Assembly: GCF_038397785.1 (NCBI RefSeq)
Contig: NZ_CP151642.1
Location: 1,178,001 to 1,242,000 of the forward strand
Reading direction: 5' to 3'
DNA length: 64,000 nucleotides
Source: Salinibacterium sp. TMP30
GTDB taxonomy: Bacteria; Actinomycetota; Actinomycetes; Actinomycetales; Microbacteriaceae
Below, piece by piece: positions 8,275 through 21,907 of the stretch (its first letter is position 1; every line of letters begins with the position of its first letter). The position numbers were made by a program, and so were the translations under genes. The notes beneath the pieces were generated by a model, which worked only from the letters and a program-made list of their open reading frames with translations, was not told where the DNA came from and searched no databases.

Positions 8275-9423
8275 CTAGTTCGAACGCCCCGAATCAGGAT
8301 CAGAAATAGAGCCAACGATAAGAGCTGCCTGCAAGATTAACGCTTCACGAGCGCCCGTTGCATCCCAGCCGATTACTTCGCTGACACGTTTCAGGCGGTA
8401 CCGGACAGTGTTAGGGTGCACGAAGAGTTCGCGAGCAGTCGCCTCAAGCGAGCGCCCATTGTCGAGATAACACCACAGGGTGGTCAACAAATCTGTTGAG
8501 TGCGCCTGTAGAGGCTTGTAAATCTTGTTGATGAGGGTCGAGCGGGCAAGCGGATCGCCCGCGAATGCTCGCTCGGGCAGCAAATCGTTCGCCAAGGTCG
8601 GCCGAGGGGCGTTTCGCCAGGACCGCGCCACAGCGAATCCTGCGAGAGCGGCCTTCGCACTTTTCGAGGCATCAACCAAGCTGGCAACCTCAGGGCCCAA
8701 AACGAGGTGTCCCGTGCCGAACCCCGGCTCCAATTGCTCGGCGATCGTAATGAAGGGGAGCGGCTCTGTTCCCTCAGGCTTCTCAGAACGGGGAGCAGCG
8801 CGACCGATCACCAAAACGAGTCGGCTTCCCTGCACTCCGATCAGTACATCGGCATCCAGGTGACGGGCGGTGCGCCGCAACTGGTCGACATCGAGCATCC
8901 GAGGGGCAGTACCAACCAAGACGCAGACCTCGCCGTGACCGTTCCAGCCCAGAGCAGCAATGCGACTGGGGAGCTCGTTGTCGTACTCGCCACTGAGAAT
9001 CGAGTCGACCACGAGAGCCTCGAGGCGTGCATCCCACAGTCCGCGTGCTTCAGCAGCGCGCGCGTACACATCTGCCGAAGCAAAAGCGATTTCGCGCGAA
9101 TACAACAAGATCGCCTCACGTAAGACATCGTCATCAGCTTTGACGCGCGCTTCCACCACTTCAACAGTGATGCGAATCAGTTGGAGTGTCTGCTGAAGTG
9201 AGACCGACCGCAACAACTCGCGCGGAGCCGCGCCGAACACATCCGCCGCAATCCATGGCGTAGTAGTGGGGTCTTCGAACCAACTAATGAAGCTCGTGAT
9301 GCCAGCCTGAGCTACCAGCCCCACTGCGGAACGCCGCCCTGGTGGCATCTCGCCATACCAGGGCAGCGTGTCCTCAAGCTGTTTCAGTGTAGCTGTCGCA
9401 AGTTCGCCCGAAATAACACGCAA
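8275..9423 (-). CDS. fasR: PucR/CdaR-type transcriptional regulator, FasR-like activator of the fab operon
   Basis: About 382 residues with a C-terminal PucR-type helix-turn-helix (residues ~312-352, including DNGRSLEATARELFVHPNTV). The order aceE-fasR-fabD-fabH-acpP-fabF matches Streptomyces, where FasR (SCO2386) activates fabDHPF; function here is inferred from that. The start is uncertain. The first ordinary start is a TTG at 9423 with no Shine-Dalgarno, but family-like sequence (KTKAQTLAWLRVISGE) continues upstream in frame right to the aceE stop at 9475, with no ATG, GTG or TTG before it. An ATC at 9465 follows AGGTAG at normal spacing and may be a rare start. The true protein may be about 14 residues longer. 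Confidence 0.87.
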   Translation of the reverse strand: MRVISGELATATLKQLEDTLPWYGEMPPGRRSAVGLVAQAGITSFISWFEDPTTTPWIAADVFGAAPRELLRSVSLQQTLQLIRITVEVVEARVKADDDVLREAILLYSREIAFASADVYARAAEARGLWDARLEALVVDSILSGEYDNELPSRIAALGWNGHGEVCVLVGTAPRMLDVDQLRRTARHLDADVLIGVQGSRLVLVIGRAAPRSEKPEGTEPLPFITIAEQLEPGFGTGHLVLGPEVASLVDASKSAKAALAGFAVARSWRNAPRPTLANDLLPERAFAGDPLARSTLINKIYKPLQAHSTDLLTTLWCYLDNGRSLEATARELFVHPNTVRYRLKRVSEVIGWDATGAREALILQAALIVGSISDPDSGRSN

Positions 9424-9474
9424 CCAGGCAAGTGTCTGTGCCTTGGTCTTCTGTATCGGGGGGATGGTCGCTAC

Positions 9475-12201
9475 CTAGCTTTCGCCGCCGGCAGAACCGG
9501 TGGTGCCCTCGTTGACATCATGGATGCTGTACTTCTCAATTGCTTGAGCAGGCACAGCAGGATCCATTTCGCCGCGCTTCACGAGCAGCTCCAAGGTGCG
9601 AACTACCAGTGAGTGACTGTCGATCTTGAAGTAGCGACGTGCAGCGGCTCGTGTGTCAGAGAAGCCGAAGTCATCGGCGCCGAGCGTGGCGAAGTCGCCA
9701 GGAACAAACGCGCGAATCTGGTCGGGGACCGCATGCATGAAGTCGGTAACCGCAACAAACGGCCCCTTTGCGTCTGCAAGCTTCTCGGTGACGTACGGCA
9801 CGCGAGCTTCTTCGTTGGGGTGGAGGAAGTTGTGCTCCTCAGCCGCGAGTCCATCGCGACGGAGCTCAGTCCACGACGTGACCGACCACACATCAGCAGC
9901 GACGCCCCAATCAGCTGCCAGCAACTGCTGCGCTTCGAGAGCCCACGGAACCGCGACACCAGAAGCCATCAGCTGCGCCTTCGGGCCGGTGATGGTGGGA
10001 GCAGCCAAGTGGTAAATACCCTTGAGTGCACCCTCAACATCAAAGTTCTCGGGCTCGACGGGCTGAACGAGAGGCTCGTTGTACAACGTCAGGTAGTACA
10101 TGACGTTAGGGTCTTCGTGCTTGCCTCCGTACATGCGCTCAATGCCAGCGCGCACGATGTGGCCAAGCTCATAGCCATACGCGGCGTCGTAGCTGACAAC
10201 CGCAGGGTTGGTAGACGCCAACAGGATGGAGTGGCCGTCAGCGTGCTGCAGACCTTCACCCGTCAATGTCGTGCGGCCCGCAGTTGCTCCCATGATGAAG
10301 CCGCGCGCCATCTGGTCACCGGCAGCCCACATGGCATCGCCGGTGCGCTGGAACCCAAACATCGAGTAAAAGACGTAGACCGGAATCAGCGGCTCGGCGT
10401 TTGTTGCATACGAGGTTCCCACAGCCGTAAACGCCGCAAACGCTCCTGCTTCGTTGATGCCGACGTGCAGGATCTGACCCTGAGCGCTTTCCTTGTAGGC
10501 CAGCAATTGCTCGCGGTCTACCGAGGTGTAGTGCTGCCCTGCGGGGTTGTAGATCTTTGCGGTCGGGAAGTAGGCATCCATTCCGAAAGTGCGGGCCTCA
10601 TCCGGGATGATCGGCACAATGCGGTTACCGATCGACTTGTCACGCAGCAGATCTTTGAGCAGTCTGGCGAACGCCATCGTCGTGGCAATCTCTTGCTTGC
10701 CGGAACCCTTCTTCACAACGTCATAGGTTTTGGCTTCGGGAAGCTCAAGCTGCGTGTATTTGGTTCGACGCTCTGGCAAGTATCCACCGAGCTCACGACG
10801 ACGCTCCTGCAGGTACTGAATTGCCTCGTCATCTTCACCGGGGTGGTAGAACGGGGGCTGGTATGGATCTGCTTCGAGCGCGGCATCCGTAATCGGGATG
10901 TGCATTTCGTCGCGGAACTGCTTGAGGTTGTCGAGCGTGAGCTTCTTCATCTGGTGAGTCGCATTGCGTCCCTCGAAGCTCGGGCCGAGACCGTAACCCT
11001 TGACGGTCTTTGCGAGAATGACAGTCGGTTGTCCCTTATGCTCGCTGGCGGCCTTGAACGCCGCGTAGACCTTGCGGTAGTCGTGTCCACCGCGCTTGAG
11101 GTTCCACACTTGCTCGTCAGAGAGGTGTTCGACCATCTTGAGAGTGCGCGGGTCGCGGCCGAAGAAGTTCTCGCGAACGTAGGCACCTGACTCAGCTTTG
11201 TAAGTCTGGTAGTCGCCATCGGGGGTGCGGTTCATCAGGTCGCGCAGCGCACCCTCGTGATCGTTGGCGAGGAGGTCGTCCCACTCGCGGCCCCAGATGA
11301 CCTTGATAACGTTCCAGCCCGCGCCACGGAAGAAGCTTTCAAGCTCCTGAATGATCTTGCCGTTACCGCGGACCGGACCGTCGAGGCGCTGAAGGTTGCA
11401 GTTGATGACGAAGTTGAGGTTGTCGAGCTTTTCGTTTGCGGCCCACTGCAGGGCTCCACGGCTTTCGACCTCATCCATCTCACCGTCACCGAGGAATGCC
11501 CAAACCTGCTTCTCAGAGACATCGCGAATGCCGCGGTTGGTGATGTATTTGTTGTTCTGTGCCTGATAGATGGCGTTGATGGGGCCGAGACCCATCGAGA
11601 CGGTGGGGAACTGCCAGAACTCTGGCATGAGGCGCGGGTGCGGGTAGCTGGGAAGACCGTTGGGTGCTTGCGACTTCTCTTGGCGGAAGCCTTTGAGTTG
11701 GTCTTCGCTCAGGCGACCTTCGAGGAAGGCACGAGCGTACATGCCGGGGGAGGCGTGACCCTGGTAGAAGATTTGGTCTCCACCGGATTCGTGGTCAGCT
11801 CCACGGAAGAAGTGGTTGTGTCCTACTTCGTAGAGAGCAGCGGACGACGCGTACGTCGAAATATGGCCGCCGACACCGATGCCGGGGCGCTGTGCGCGGT
11901 GCACGGTGATCGCAGCATTCCAGCGGATCCATGCACGATAGCGGCGCTCAAGCTTCTCGTCGCCCGGGAAATCGGGTTCGTCTTCTATAGCGATGGTGTT
12001 GATGTAGTCGGTGGTGGGAACCATCGGCACACCAAGATGCAAATCTTTAGAACGTTTGAGCAGACTGAGCATGATCTCCCGACCGCGCTCGTGGCCTTGT
12101 GCTGCGACGAGGGAGTCGAGTGATTCGTTCCACTCGGCGGTTTCCTCCGGGTCCTTGTCGGTGTTGGTTACCGAGTATGGGTCCTGGTCGTTTACCGTCA
12201 C
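9475..12201 (-). CDS. aceE: Pyruvate dehydrogenase E1 component, homodimeric
   Basis: A 908-residue thiamine-diphosphate enzyme that decarboxylates pyruvate and transfers the acetyl unit to the lipoyl group of E2. The GDG of the ThDP/Mg motif (FLGDGEMDE) is at 238-240, followed by the Asn of [11 protein letters not shown]; transketolase-like and C-terminal domains are complete. GTG start at 12201 with AGAGGT 5 nt upstream. E2 (35490-37100) and E3 (37161-38534) are encoded elsewhere in this window. It reads into fasR with a 51-nt gap in the same frame, linking acetyl-CoA production to the fab genes. TAGAAT at 12289-12294 on the minus strand is a plausible -10. Confidence 0.97.
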   Translation of the reverse strand: MTVNDQDPYSVTNTDKDPEETAEWNESLDSLVAAQGHERGREIMLSLLKRSKDLHLGVPMVPTTDYINTIAIEDEPDFPGDEKLERRYRAWIRWNAAITVHRAQRPGIGVGGHISTYASSAALYEVGHNHFFRGADHESGGDQIFYQGHASPGMYARAFLEGRLSEDQLKGFRQEKSQAPNGLPSYPHPRLMPEFWQFPTVSMGLGPINAIYQAQNNKYITNRGIRDVSEKQVWAFLGDGEMDEVESRGALQWAANEKLDNLNFVINCNLQRLDGPVRGNGKIIQELESFFRGAGWNVIKVIWGREWDDLLANDHEGALRDLMNRTPDGDYQTYKAESGAYVRENFFGRDPRTLKMVEHLSDEQVWNLKRGGHDYRKVYAAFKAASEHKGQPTVILAKTVKGYGLGPSFEGRNATHQMKKLTLDNLKQFRDEMHIPITDAALEADPYQPPFYHPGEDDEAIQYLQERRRELGGYLPERRTKYTQLELPEAKTYDVVKKGSGKQEIATTMAFARLLKDLLRDKSIGNRIVPIIPDEARTFGMDAYFPTAKIYNPAGQHYTSVDREQLLAYKESAQGQILHVGINEAGAFAAFTAVGTSYATNAEPLIPVYVFYSMFGFQRTGDAMWAAGDQMARGFIMGATAGRTTLTGEGLQHADGHSILLASTNPAVVSYDAAYGYELGHIVRAGIERMYGGKHEDPNVMYYLTLYNEPLVQPVEPENFDVEGALKGIYHLAAPTITGPKAQLMASGVAVPWALEAQQLLAADWGVAADVWSVTSWTELRRDGLAAEEHNFLHPNEEARVPYVTEKLADAKGPFVAVTDFMHAVPDQIRAFVPGDFATLGADDFGFSDTRAAARRYFKIDSHSLVVRTLELLVKRGEMDPAVPAQAIEKYSIHDVNEGTTGSAGGES

Positions 12202-12288
12202 CGTTGACCTCTTTCGTGTAGAGAACAGAGTCGTGCGAGTCGCATCACTACTGGGTTGCAGATGTGATGGGATCGACTACGCCTATCG

Positions 12289-12294
12289 ATTCTA
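12289..12294 (-). promoter_or_regulatory. Possible -10 box for aceE
   Basis: TAGAAT on the minus strand, about 90 nt before the aceE GTG, in the 178-bp divergent region with the peroxiredoxin gene. No convincing -35 was found. Confidence 0.3.
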
Positions 12295-12379
12295 GTTGTC
12301 GGATGCGGCAAGATTCGAACCGGGCCCCGTTGCCCCCGGAACTCCGGGGTGTTCACCCGCGACTGAAAGGTCTGTAGAC

Positions 12380-12856
12380 ATGACGATTGCCGTTGGGGAT
12401 CACGCACCTCACTTCGAGTTAAAGAATCAGCATGGGCAGATGGTCAAATTGAGCGAGCTACTTGAGCATGAACCAGTGATGGTTGTATTCCTGCCTCTGG
12501 CATTCTCTGCGAACTGCACCAACGAGGTGGAGACCTTGCAGCGCGAACGGCAGCGGTTCGAGGATGCGGGGCTCACGGTCGTGATGATTTCTGTCGACTC
12601 CACGGCGACCCTGCGAGCATGGGCGGATGCGGGTGGTTACGAATTCTCTTTTCTTTCGGATTTTTGGCCCCACGGTGCTGTGGCGCACAGCTTCGGTGCT
12701 CTGCGCGAAGACACGGGATTCGCCTTACGGGCCAGTTTTCTGATCGACCGATCGAGCATTATCCGGTGCGTCATTGAGACTCCGCTTGACGGTATCCGCG
12801 AATTTTCGGAGTACGAAGATGCGATCTCGCTGATGGAAATTGCTGAGTGGCGCTGA
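12380..12856 (+). CDS. Peroxiredoxin, AhpE-like
   Basis: A 158-residue thioredoxin-fold peroxidase. The peroxidatic Cys46 is in PLAFSANCTNEVETLQ, the PxxF(T/S)xxC pattern of the AhpE group (Mycobacterium AhpE has PLAFTGIC). A second Cys lies near 131 and is not at a usual resolving position. It would reduce peroxides or peroxynitrite with an external thiol donor. I start at the ATG at 12380, after GAAAGG; the longer frame from 12296 runs through intergenic sequence. Divergent from aceE, a pairing common in actinobacteria. Confidence 0.9.
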   Translation: MTIAVGDHAPHFELKNQHGQMVKLSELLEHEPVMVVFLPLAFSANCTNEVETLQRERQRFEDAGLTVVMISVDSTATLRAWADAGGYEFSFLSDFWPHGAVAHSFGALREDTGFALRASFLIDRSSIIRCVIETPLDGIREFSEYEDAISLMEIAEWR

Positions 12857-12934
12857 GTAGGGCGCTGAGGTCCAATGGCGCGCAAAAACACCTGTAACAT
12901 TGGTGAGCGCTGCTTCGCACTACAACGTATTGCA

Positions 12935-13010
12935 CGCTGCGGGCCTTTAGCTCAGCTGGTAGAGCGCCACGTTTACACCGTGGATGTCATCGGTTCGATC
13001 CCGGTAGGGC
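12935..13010 (+). repeat. 76-bp direct repeat, copy 1 (tRNA-Val)
   Basis: Identical to 13881-13956; runs from 6 nt before the tRNA to base 70 of it. The two copies flank the LON-domain gene, 946 bp apart. Confidence 0.9.
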
Positions 13011-13013
13011 CCA
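12941..13013 (+). tRNA. tRNA-Val (anticodon TAC), copy 1
   Basis: A 73-nt cloverleaf: acceptor GGGCCTT pairs with AGGGCCC, D arm GCTC/GAGC, anticodon stem CCACG/CGTGG with loop TTTACAC (anticodon TAC), T arm ATCGG-TTCGATC-CCGGT, discriminator A. CCA is not encoded (CCT follows). Confidence 0.97.
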
Positions 13014-13095
13014 CCTTCGTTTCTGCGGAATTTAAGGCTCACTCATTTAGCGAATCTGTGACGGAACTCCCAGCGCACCGAGGGTCACCAAAAGT

Positions 13096-13101
13096 TAGGC
13101 T
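13096..13101 (+). promoter_or_regulatory. -10 element TAGGCT, leaderless start of the LON-domain gene
   Basis: TAGGCT followed by 6 nt (TGGCCA) and the ATG at 13108, so transcription should begin at the start codon. Confidence 0.6.
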
Positions 13102-13107
13102 TGGCCA

Positions 13108-13761
13108 ATGACCGCGATGCCGATGTTCCCGTTGGGTTCTGTGCTGTTTCCTCATATGCCGCTGAGCCTTCGTATCTTCGAGGAGCGCTACATAGTGATG
13201 CTGTCGAAGGTGTTGCAAGATGAGCCTTCCGAGTTCGGTGTGGTGCTGATTGAGCGCGGCCAGGAAGTGGGCGGAGGCGAAAAGCGCTTCTCCGTGGGAA
13301 CTGTCGCGACGATCACGCAGCTCGAGGCAGCCGAGGGCTTTGTCGGGGTGGTGGCCGTGGGTCACGGTCGAATAGCTATTACTGAGTGGCTCGATGAAGA
13401 TCCTCATCCCCAGGCGGCGGTGAGCGAGCTACCTGACCTTGAGTGGGATGATGCGTTGCTACCTCTGCGGGAGAGGGCTGAGCAGCTTGTACGGCGCACT
13501 CTCGCACGGGCGAGCGAATTCTCCGAACTGAACTGGTCACCGGATGTCGAACTTTCGGAAGAGCCCGTCGTTCGCGCCTGGCAGCTCGCCGCCATCGCTC
13601 CGCTCGGGCCTCTTGACCAGATGTCGTTGCTGCGCTCGGCGACGATGAGCGAACTGCTCGAAGGGGTCATGGAGCACACGCTAGGTGTCGAGCTTTCTCT
13701 CTCCTCGCCATGGGCGGCTGATGGCATGGATGACGCAAGCGGCGAGCCCGAATTGCCCTAG
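13108..13761 (+). CDS. LON-substrate-binding-domain protein
   Basis: A 217-residue protein made of the LON N-terminal (PUA-like) domain without the AAA or protease parts. It begins with the family signature MFPLGSVLFPHMPLSLRIFE and continues with RYIVMLSKVL; the acidic C-terminus is probably disordered. Stand-alone LON-domain proteins are common in actinobacteria and may bind peptides or misfolded proteins; the exact role is unknown. There is no proper Shine-Dalgarno, but TAGGCT sits 6 nt before the ATG, so the mRNA is probably leaderless. It lies between two near-identical tRNA-Val genes. Confidence 0.9.
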   Translation: MTAMPMFPLGSVLFPHMPLSLRIFEERYIVMLSKVLQDEPSEFGVVLIERGQEVGGGEKRFSVGTVATITQLEAAEGFVGVVAVGHGRIAITEWLDEDPHPQAAVSELPDLEWDDALLPLRERAEQLVRRTLARASEFSELNWSPDVELSEEPVVRAWQLAAIAPLGPLDQMSLLRSATMSELLEGVMEHTLGVELSLSSPWAADGMDDASGEPELP

Positions 13762-13880
13762 TAGTACTTCGTTTTGTCTGCGTTTCGGTCTGGCGCCGGT
13801 CGAGGGACGGTGCGTGCCACGAACAACCGTGGTTATCTGCCAACGAAACTTACCGCTATCATTTTGTTGTTGCGAATTAT

Positions 13881-13956
13881 CGCTGCGGGCCTTTAGCTCA
13901 GCTGGTAGAGCGCCACGTTTACACCGTGGATGTCATCGGTTCGATCCCGGTAGGGC
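13881..13956 (+). repeat. 76-bp direct repeat, copy 2 (tRNA-Val)
   Basis: Second copy of the repeat at 12935-13010; identity ends at the C/T difference in the 3' acceptor strand. Confidence 0.9.
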
Positions 13957-13962
13957 TCACCA
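13887..13962 (+). tRNA. tRNA-Val (anticodon TAC), copy 2
   Basis: Same sequence as copy 1 except T for C at acceptor base 71, which turns G2-C71 into a G-U pair. Discriminator A at 13959; CCA is encoded at 13960-13962. TATCAT about 25 nt upstream is a possible -10. A terminator follows. Confidence 0.97.
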
Positions 13963-13968
13963 CACAAG

Positions 13969-14001
13969 AAAACCCTCGCTATTTGCGGGGGTTTTCTTTG
14001 T
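13969..14001 (+). terminator. Rho-independent terminator of tRNA-Val copy 2
   Basis: Stem AAAACCCTCGC / GCGGGGGTTTT (11 bp with one G-U), 5-nt loop, then CTTTGTTT. Begins 6 nt after the tRNA CCA. Confidence 0.85.
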
Positions 14002-14087
14002 TTCTCGCCCGTCGTTGGCGGTACAATCCCTGCGAGATCGACGGCGATTCGCTCGGGTCGTCCTTAGCTACGCGAGGTGGAGCAATC

Positions 14088-15482
14088 ATGTCGGATGATT
14101 TGTTAGATCCTGTTCTTGAGACGGCCCGCAATCATGCCAAAGACTATCTCGACGGACTTTCCACCCGCCATGTGGGTGTAATGCATGGCCGCGATGAACT
14201 CTTGGCGAAGCTGCGCACTCCGCTCACTGATGAGGGAGAGGACCAGACGGCGGTCATCGATCTGCTCGCGGGTCAAGCTGACATAGGAATGACGTCCTGC
14301 AGCTCGCCACGCTATTTCGGGTTCGTGATTGGTGGTACCTATCCGGTTGCACTCGCCGCAGACTGGCTCGTGTCGACTTGGGATCAAAATGCGGGCATCC
14401 ACGCGATCTCGCCTTTTGCCGCCGCGGTCGAGGAAGTCGCCGCCGAGTGGATTGTGGATCTCTTTGACCTGCCTCGTGAATCCTCTGTTGGATTCGTCAC
14501 CGGAGGTCAGATGGCGAACTTCACGTGTTTAGCCGCGGCAAGGCACAGTGTTTTGCGGCGTGTTGGTTGGGATGTCGAGCTTGATGGCCTTGCTGGCGCA
14601 CCCCACATAAACATCGTGGTGAGCGCAGCGGCGCACGTGACGATTGAGGTGGCTCTGCGCTATCTCGGTTTTGGAAGCCGCTCGCTTCTGCGAGTCGACT
14701 CCGACGATCAGGGAAGGATGCGCGCAGAGAGCTTGCGCGAAATGTTGGCGACGCTAGTTGGCCCCACCATCATTTGTGCCCAAGCGGGCAATGTAAACAG
14801 TGGATCCTTTGACCCGCTTCGAGAGATTGCGGAGATTGCGAGTGAGTTCGGTGCCTGGCTGCACGTTGATGGAGCGTTTGGGTTGTGGGCGCGTGCGAGC
14901 ACAGAGCTTTCAGCGTTAGCAGACGGAATTGATCGTGCGGATTCCTGGTCTGCCGATGCGCACAAGTGGTTAAACGTCCCCTATGACAGCGGTTTGGCTA
15001 TCGTGCGGCACGCAGCGGATCACCGGGCCGCGATGAGCTCATCGGCGTCGTACCTCATCCAAACGTCGGGAGCCGAGCGCGACTCGATCGACTGGGTCCC
15101 CGAACTCTCACGACGAGCCAGGGCCATTCCTATCTATGCGACGCTGCGTGCTCTTGGCCGCGATGGTGTAGAAAGCCTGATCAACCGTGGATGTGCGCGA
15201 GCACGACAGATGGCAGACACGTTGGCGGCAGAGCAAGGTGTGCAAATCCTCAATGACGTCGTCGTGAACCAGGCACTCGTTCGCTTCGGCGATGACGATG
15301 ACATTACGCGGGCGGTGGTGTCTGGTGTCCAGAAGGAAGGTACGTGCTGGGCGAGTGGCACAACGTGGAATGGTCAAGCGGCGATGCGCATTTCGGTCAC
15401 AAACTGGGCGACCTCGCACGAGGATATCGCTCGAAGTGCTGCGGCAATCCTGACGGTCTATCGAGATGTTCATCAGCGATGA
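14088..15482 (+). CDS. PLP-dependent group II decarboxylase family protein
   Basis: A 464-residue aminotransferase-fold-I enzyme of the aromatic/glutamate decarboxylase family. The PLP Lys is residue 293 in SADAHKWLNVP; the Asp that contacts the pyridine N is in LHVDGAFGLWA, and FVTGGQMANF binds the phosphate. It would decarboxylate an L-amino acid (aromatic, Glu/Asp or diaminobutyrate-like); the substrate cannot be set from these motifs. The ATG at 14088 has AGGTGGAG upstream; the longer frame from 13926 runs back into the tRNA gene and is not real. An EamA transporter follows 26 nt downstream, which could export the product or exchange substrate. Confidence 0.9.
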   Translation: MSDDLLDPVLETARNHAKDYLDGLSTRHVGVMHGRDELLAKLRTPLTDEGEDQTAVIDLLAGQADIGMTSCSSPRYFGFVIGGTYPVALAADWLVSTWDQNAGIHAISPFAAAVEEVAAEWIVDLFDLPRESSVGFVTGGQMANFTCLAAARHSVLRRVGWDVELDGLAGAPHINIVVSAAAHVTIEVALRYLGFGSRSLLRVDSDDQGRMRAESLREMLATLVGPTIICAQAGNVNSGSFDPLREIAEIASEFGAWLHVDGAFGLWARASTELSALADGIDRADSWSADAHKWLNVPYDSGLAIVRHAADHRAAMSSSASYLIQTSGAERDSIDWVPELSRRARAIPIYATLRALGRDGVESLINRGCARARQMADTLAAEQGVQILNDVVVNQALVRFGDDDDITRAVVSGVQKEGTCWASGTTWNGQAAMRISVTNWATSHEDIARSAAAILTVYRDVHQR

Positions 15483-15496
15483 GTCGCGCAGGGCAA

Positions 15497-15502
15497 TAGG
15501 CT
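15497..15502 (+). promoter_or_regulatory. -10 element TAGGCT, leaderless start of the EamA gene
   Basis: TAGGCT, 6 nt (GGCGAG), then the GTG at 15509. It lies 14 nt after the decarboxylase stop, so the transporter has its own start site. Confidence 0.55.
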
Positions 15503-15508
15503 GGCGAG

Positions 15509-16423
15509 GTGTCGACAACCGCGTCCAGCAGGCTCGGATCTCTTTCTATCGTGGGAGCCGCGACGTTGTGGGGAACCACGGGAACGGCGGCAAGCTTCTT
15601 TCCGGAGAACATCAGCCCGCTGGCCATAGGAGCCGCGACGATGGTGGGCGGCGGCATCCTGCTTTTCATGCTCAGTTTTCGTGCGGCACGAGCAGCCTTC
15701 ATGGACACAAGTGCAACACGATGGCTGGTGCTTGGAGCCCTCGGCGTATTTGTGTATCCGCTTGCTTTCTATAGTTCGATGGATCTCGCGGGCATCGCGG
15801 TGGGAAACGTCGTTTCCTTGGGCACCGGGCCCGTATTTGCTGCAATTCTTGAACGCGCCATTGACCACAAACGCCTGAGTGCGCTCTGGAAGATCACAAC
15901 CCCCGTGGCACTCGGGGGCGTTGTAGTTCTCACCCTGAGCGGGGGCCATCTCGGCCCCACAGCCCCGGGATCGACCTCTACTGGCGTCGGGCTTGGCGTG
16001 CTCGCGGGCTTGTCTTACGCGCTCTACACCTATTGCTCTACGCGGGTAATTCGTGCAGGACACAGTTCGGGGGCGACCATGGGCGCGATGTTCGGCGTCG
16101 GCGCACTGCCTCTGTTGCCGATCCTGCTGATCTTCGGGGCACCGCTAGTGCAGTCCGGCGCTACCGTCAGCATCGCCGTCTACTTGATCGTCGGACCAAT
16201 GTTTGTCGCGTACATACTCTTCGGCATTGGTCTCCGCACGACGGCGAGCTCAACCGCAACGACCATTACGCTGCTTGAACCGGTGGTTGCGACGCTGCTG
16301 GCCGTAATCGTCGTGGGGGAGTCGCTGGCTCCCACAGCGTGGGTTGGACTCGTGCTCATATTTGTTGCGGTAACTGTGCTCAGCACGGCTAGTCATCCCC
16401 GCAAAACACTGGTCTCGCCTTAG
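15509..16423 (+). CDS. EamA/DMT-superfamily transporter
   Basis: A 304-residue inner-membrane protein with about ten hydrophobic segments arranged as two EamA repeats; the first opens with GAATLWGTTGTAASFFPE and the second begins near residue 150 (GLGVLAGLSYALYTYCSTRV). Members export amino acids, nucleosides or small metabolites, or act as metabolite exchangers. GTG start at 15509 without a well-spaced Shine-Dalgarno but with TAGGCT 6 nt upstream. Placed 26 nt after the PLP decarboxylase, which suggests, but does not prove, a shared substrate or product. The stop codon TAG at 16421 forms part of the -10 element of the next gene. Confidence 0.88.
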   Translation: MSTTASSRLGSLSIVGAATLWGTTGTAASFFPENISPLAIGAATMVGGGILLFMLSFRAARAAFMDTSATRWLVLGALGVFVYPLAFYSSMDLAGIAVGNVVSLGTGPVFAAILERAIDHKRLSALWKITTPVALGGVVVLTLSGGHLGPTAPGSTSTGVGLGVLAGLSYALYTYCSTRVIRAGHSSGATMGAMFGVGALPLLPILLIFGAPLVQSGATVSIAVYLIVGPMFVAYILFGIGLRTTASSTATTITLLEPVVATLLAVIVVGESLAPTAWVGLVLIFVAVTVLSTASHPRKTLVSP

Positions 16424-16426
16424 TAT
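16421..16426 (+). promoter_or_regulatory. -10 element TAGTAT, leaderless start of the large permease
   Basis: TAGTAT, 6 nt (CTGTGC), ATG at 16433. The first three bases are the stop codon of the EamA gene. Confidence 0.55.
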
Positions 16427-16432
16427 CTGTGC

Positions 16433-21049
<4,617 letters not shown>

Positions 21050-21058
21050 ACTGAGAGA

Positions 21059-21877
21059 GTGTCTACTACTGTCGCCGACGTAATCGCTGCAACCGAAAAA
21101 CTCTGGCCCTCCTCTGGTGCCGAATCGTGGGATGCGGTGGGTCTCGTTGCCGGCGATCTTGATGCACCCGTATCCCGCATTTCATTCGCGGTCGATGCAG
21201 TGCTCGACACCGTAGATGAAGCAATCGACGATGGTGCGGACATGCTCATCACTCACCACCCGTTGCTGCTTCGCGGTGTCACATCGATTGCCAGCGACCG
21301 CTACAAGGGCGCTGTCCTGACCAAGTTGGTGCGTGCGGAATGCGCTCTCTTAGCTGCACACACCAATGCGGATGTCGTAGAGACGGGAACGTCTGGCAGA
21401 TTCGCTGCACAGCTGGGCCTCACCGACATCGCACCCATTGTTGTTGGCGAAACTCCCAATCGCGGCATAGGCCGCACCGGACTGCTGCGGGAGGCTCTGA
21501 CGCTCGGCCGCCTCGCGACCCTCATTGCCGAGATTCTTCCCGCAACGGCGACCGGTGTTCGTGTCGCTGGCGATTTCGATCAGATAGTGCAGTCGGTGGC
21601 GTTGTGTGGGGGAGCCGGTGACGCATACTTGAGTGAACCTGCCGTGCTTGCCTCCGATGTTTACATCACGAGCGACTTGCGGCACCATCCGGCTTCTGAA
21701 GCGCGCGAGAACGCCCGACTTATGCGTGGTCCAGCACTGATCGATGTTTCTCACTGGGCGAGTGAGTGGTTGTGGCTGGAGGTCGCATCCGAAGAGTTAC
21801 GAGCGCTGTTGCCAGAAGTAACGATAACGGTGAGCGAATTGCGCACCGATCCTTGGGATTTTGCGGTTGTGCAGTAA
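21059..21877 (+). CDS. Nif3-like dinuclear metal centre protein (DUF34)
   Basis: A 272-residue member of the NIF3/YqfO/YbgI family. The metal-ligand motif LITHHPLLLRG is near residues 63-73, LAAHTNADV near 100, and the C-terminal ALIDVSHWASEW supplies the last His and acidic ligand. The family is widespread and often called GTP cyclohydrolase 1 type 2, but its true reaction is not settled; a metal-related hydrolase or chaperone role is likely. GTG start 9 nt after the permease stop, with a leaderless -10. The coiled-coil CdsZ-like gene follows with 30 nt between, a Nif3-zinc-ribbon pairing kept in most actinobacteria. Confidence 0.93.
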   Translation: MSTTVADVIAATEKLWPSSGAESWDAVGLVAGDLDAPVSRISFAVDAVLDTVDEAIDDGADMLITHHPLLLRGVTSIASDRYKGAVLTKLVRAECALLAAHTNADVVETGTSGRFAAQLGLTDIAPIVVGETPNRGIGRTGLLREALTLGRLATLIAEILPATATGVRVAGDFDQIVQSVALCGGAGDAYLSEPAVLASDVYITSDLRHHPASEARENARLMRGPALIDVSHWASEWLWLEVASEELRALLPEVTITVSELRTDPWDFAVVQ

Positions 21878-21907
21878 GCACACCGGTACACAGAAAGAAG
21901 CATCATC

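Noticed and set aside
9613-11190. 525-codon plus-strand open frame opposite aceE
   Set aside because: It lies antisense inside the well-supported aceE coding sequence, has no recognisable motif, and is the expected shadow of a high-GC gene. The same applies to 11257-12123 (in aceE), 5243-5932 (in fabF) and 26846-27673 (in glnA2).
12308-12345. tRNA-like T-loop on the minus strand (GGTTCGAATC) upstream of aceE
   Set aside because: The bases around the loop do not form a 5-bp T stem, and no matching 5' acceptor, D arm or anticodon arm is found nearby; it is a chance match or at most an old tRNA fragment.
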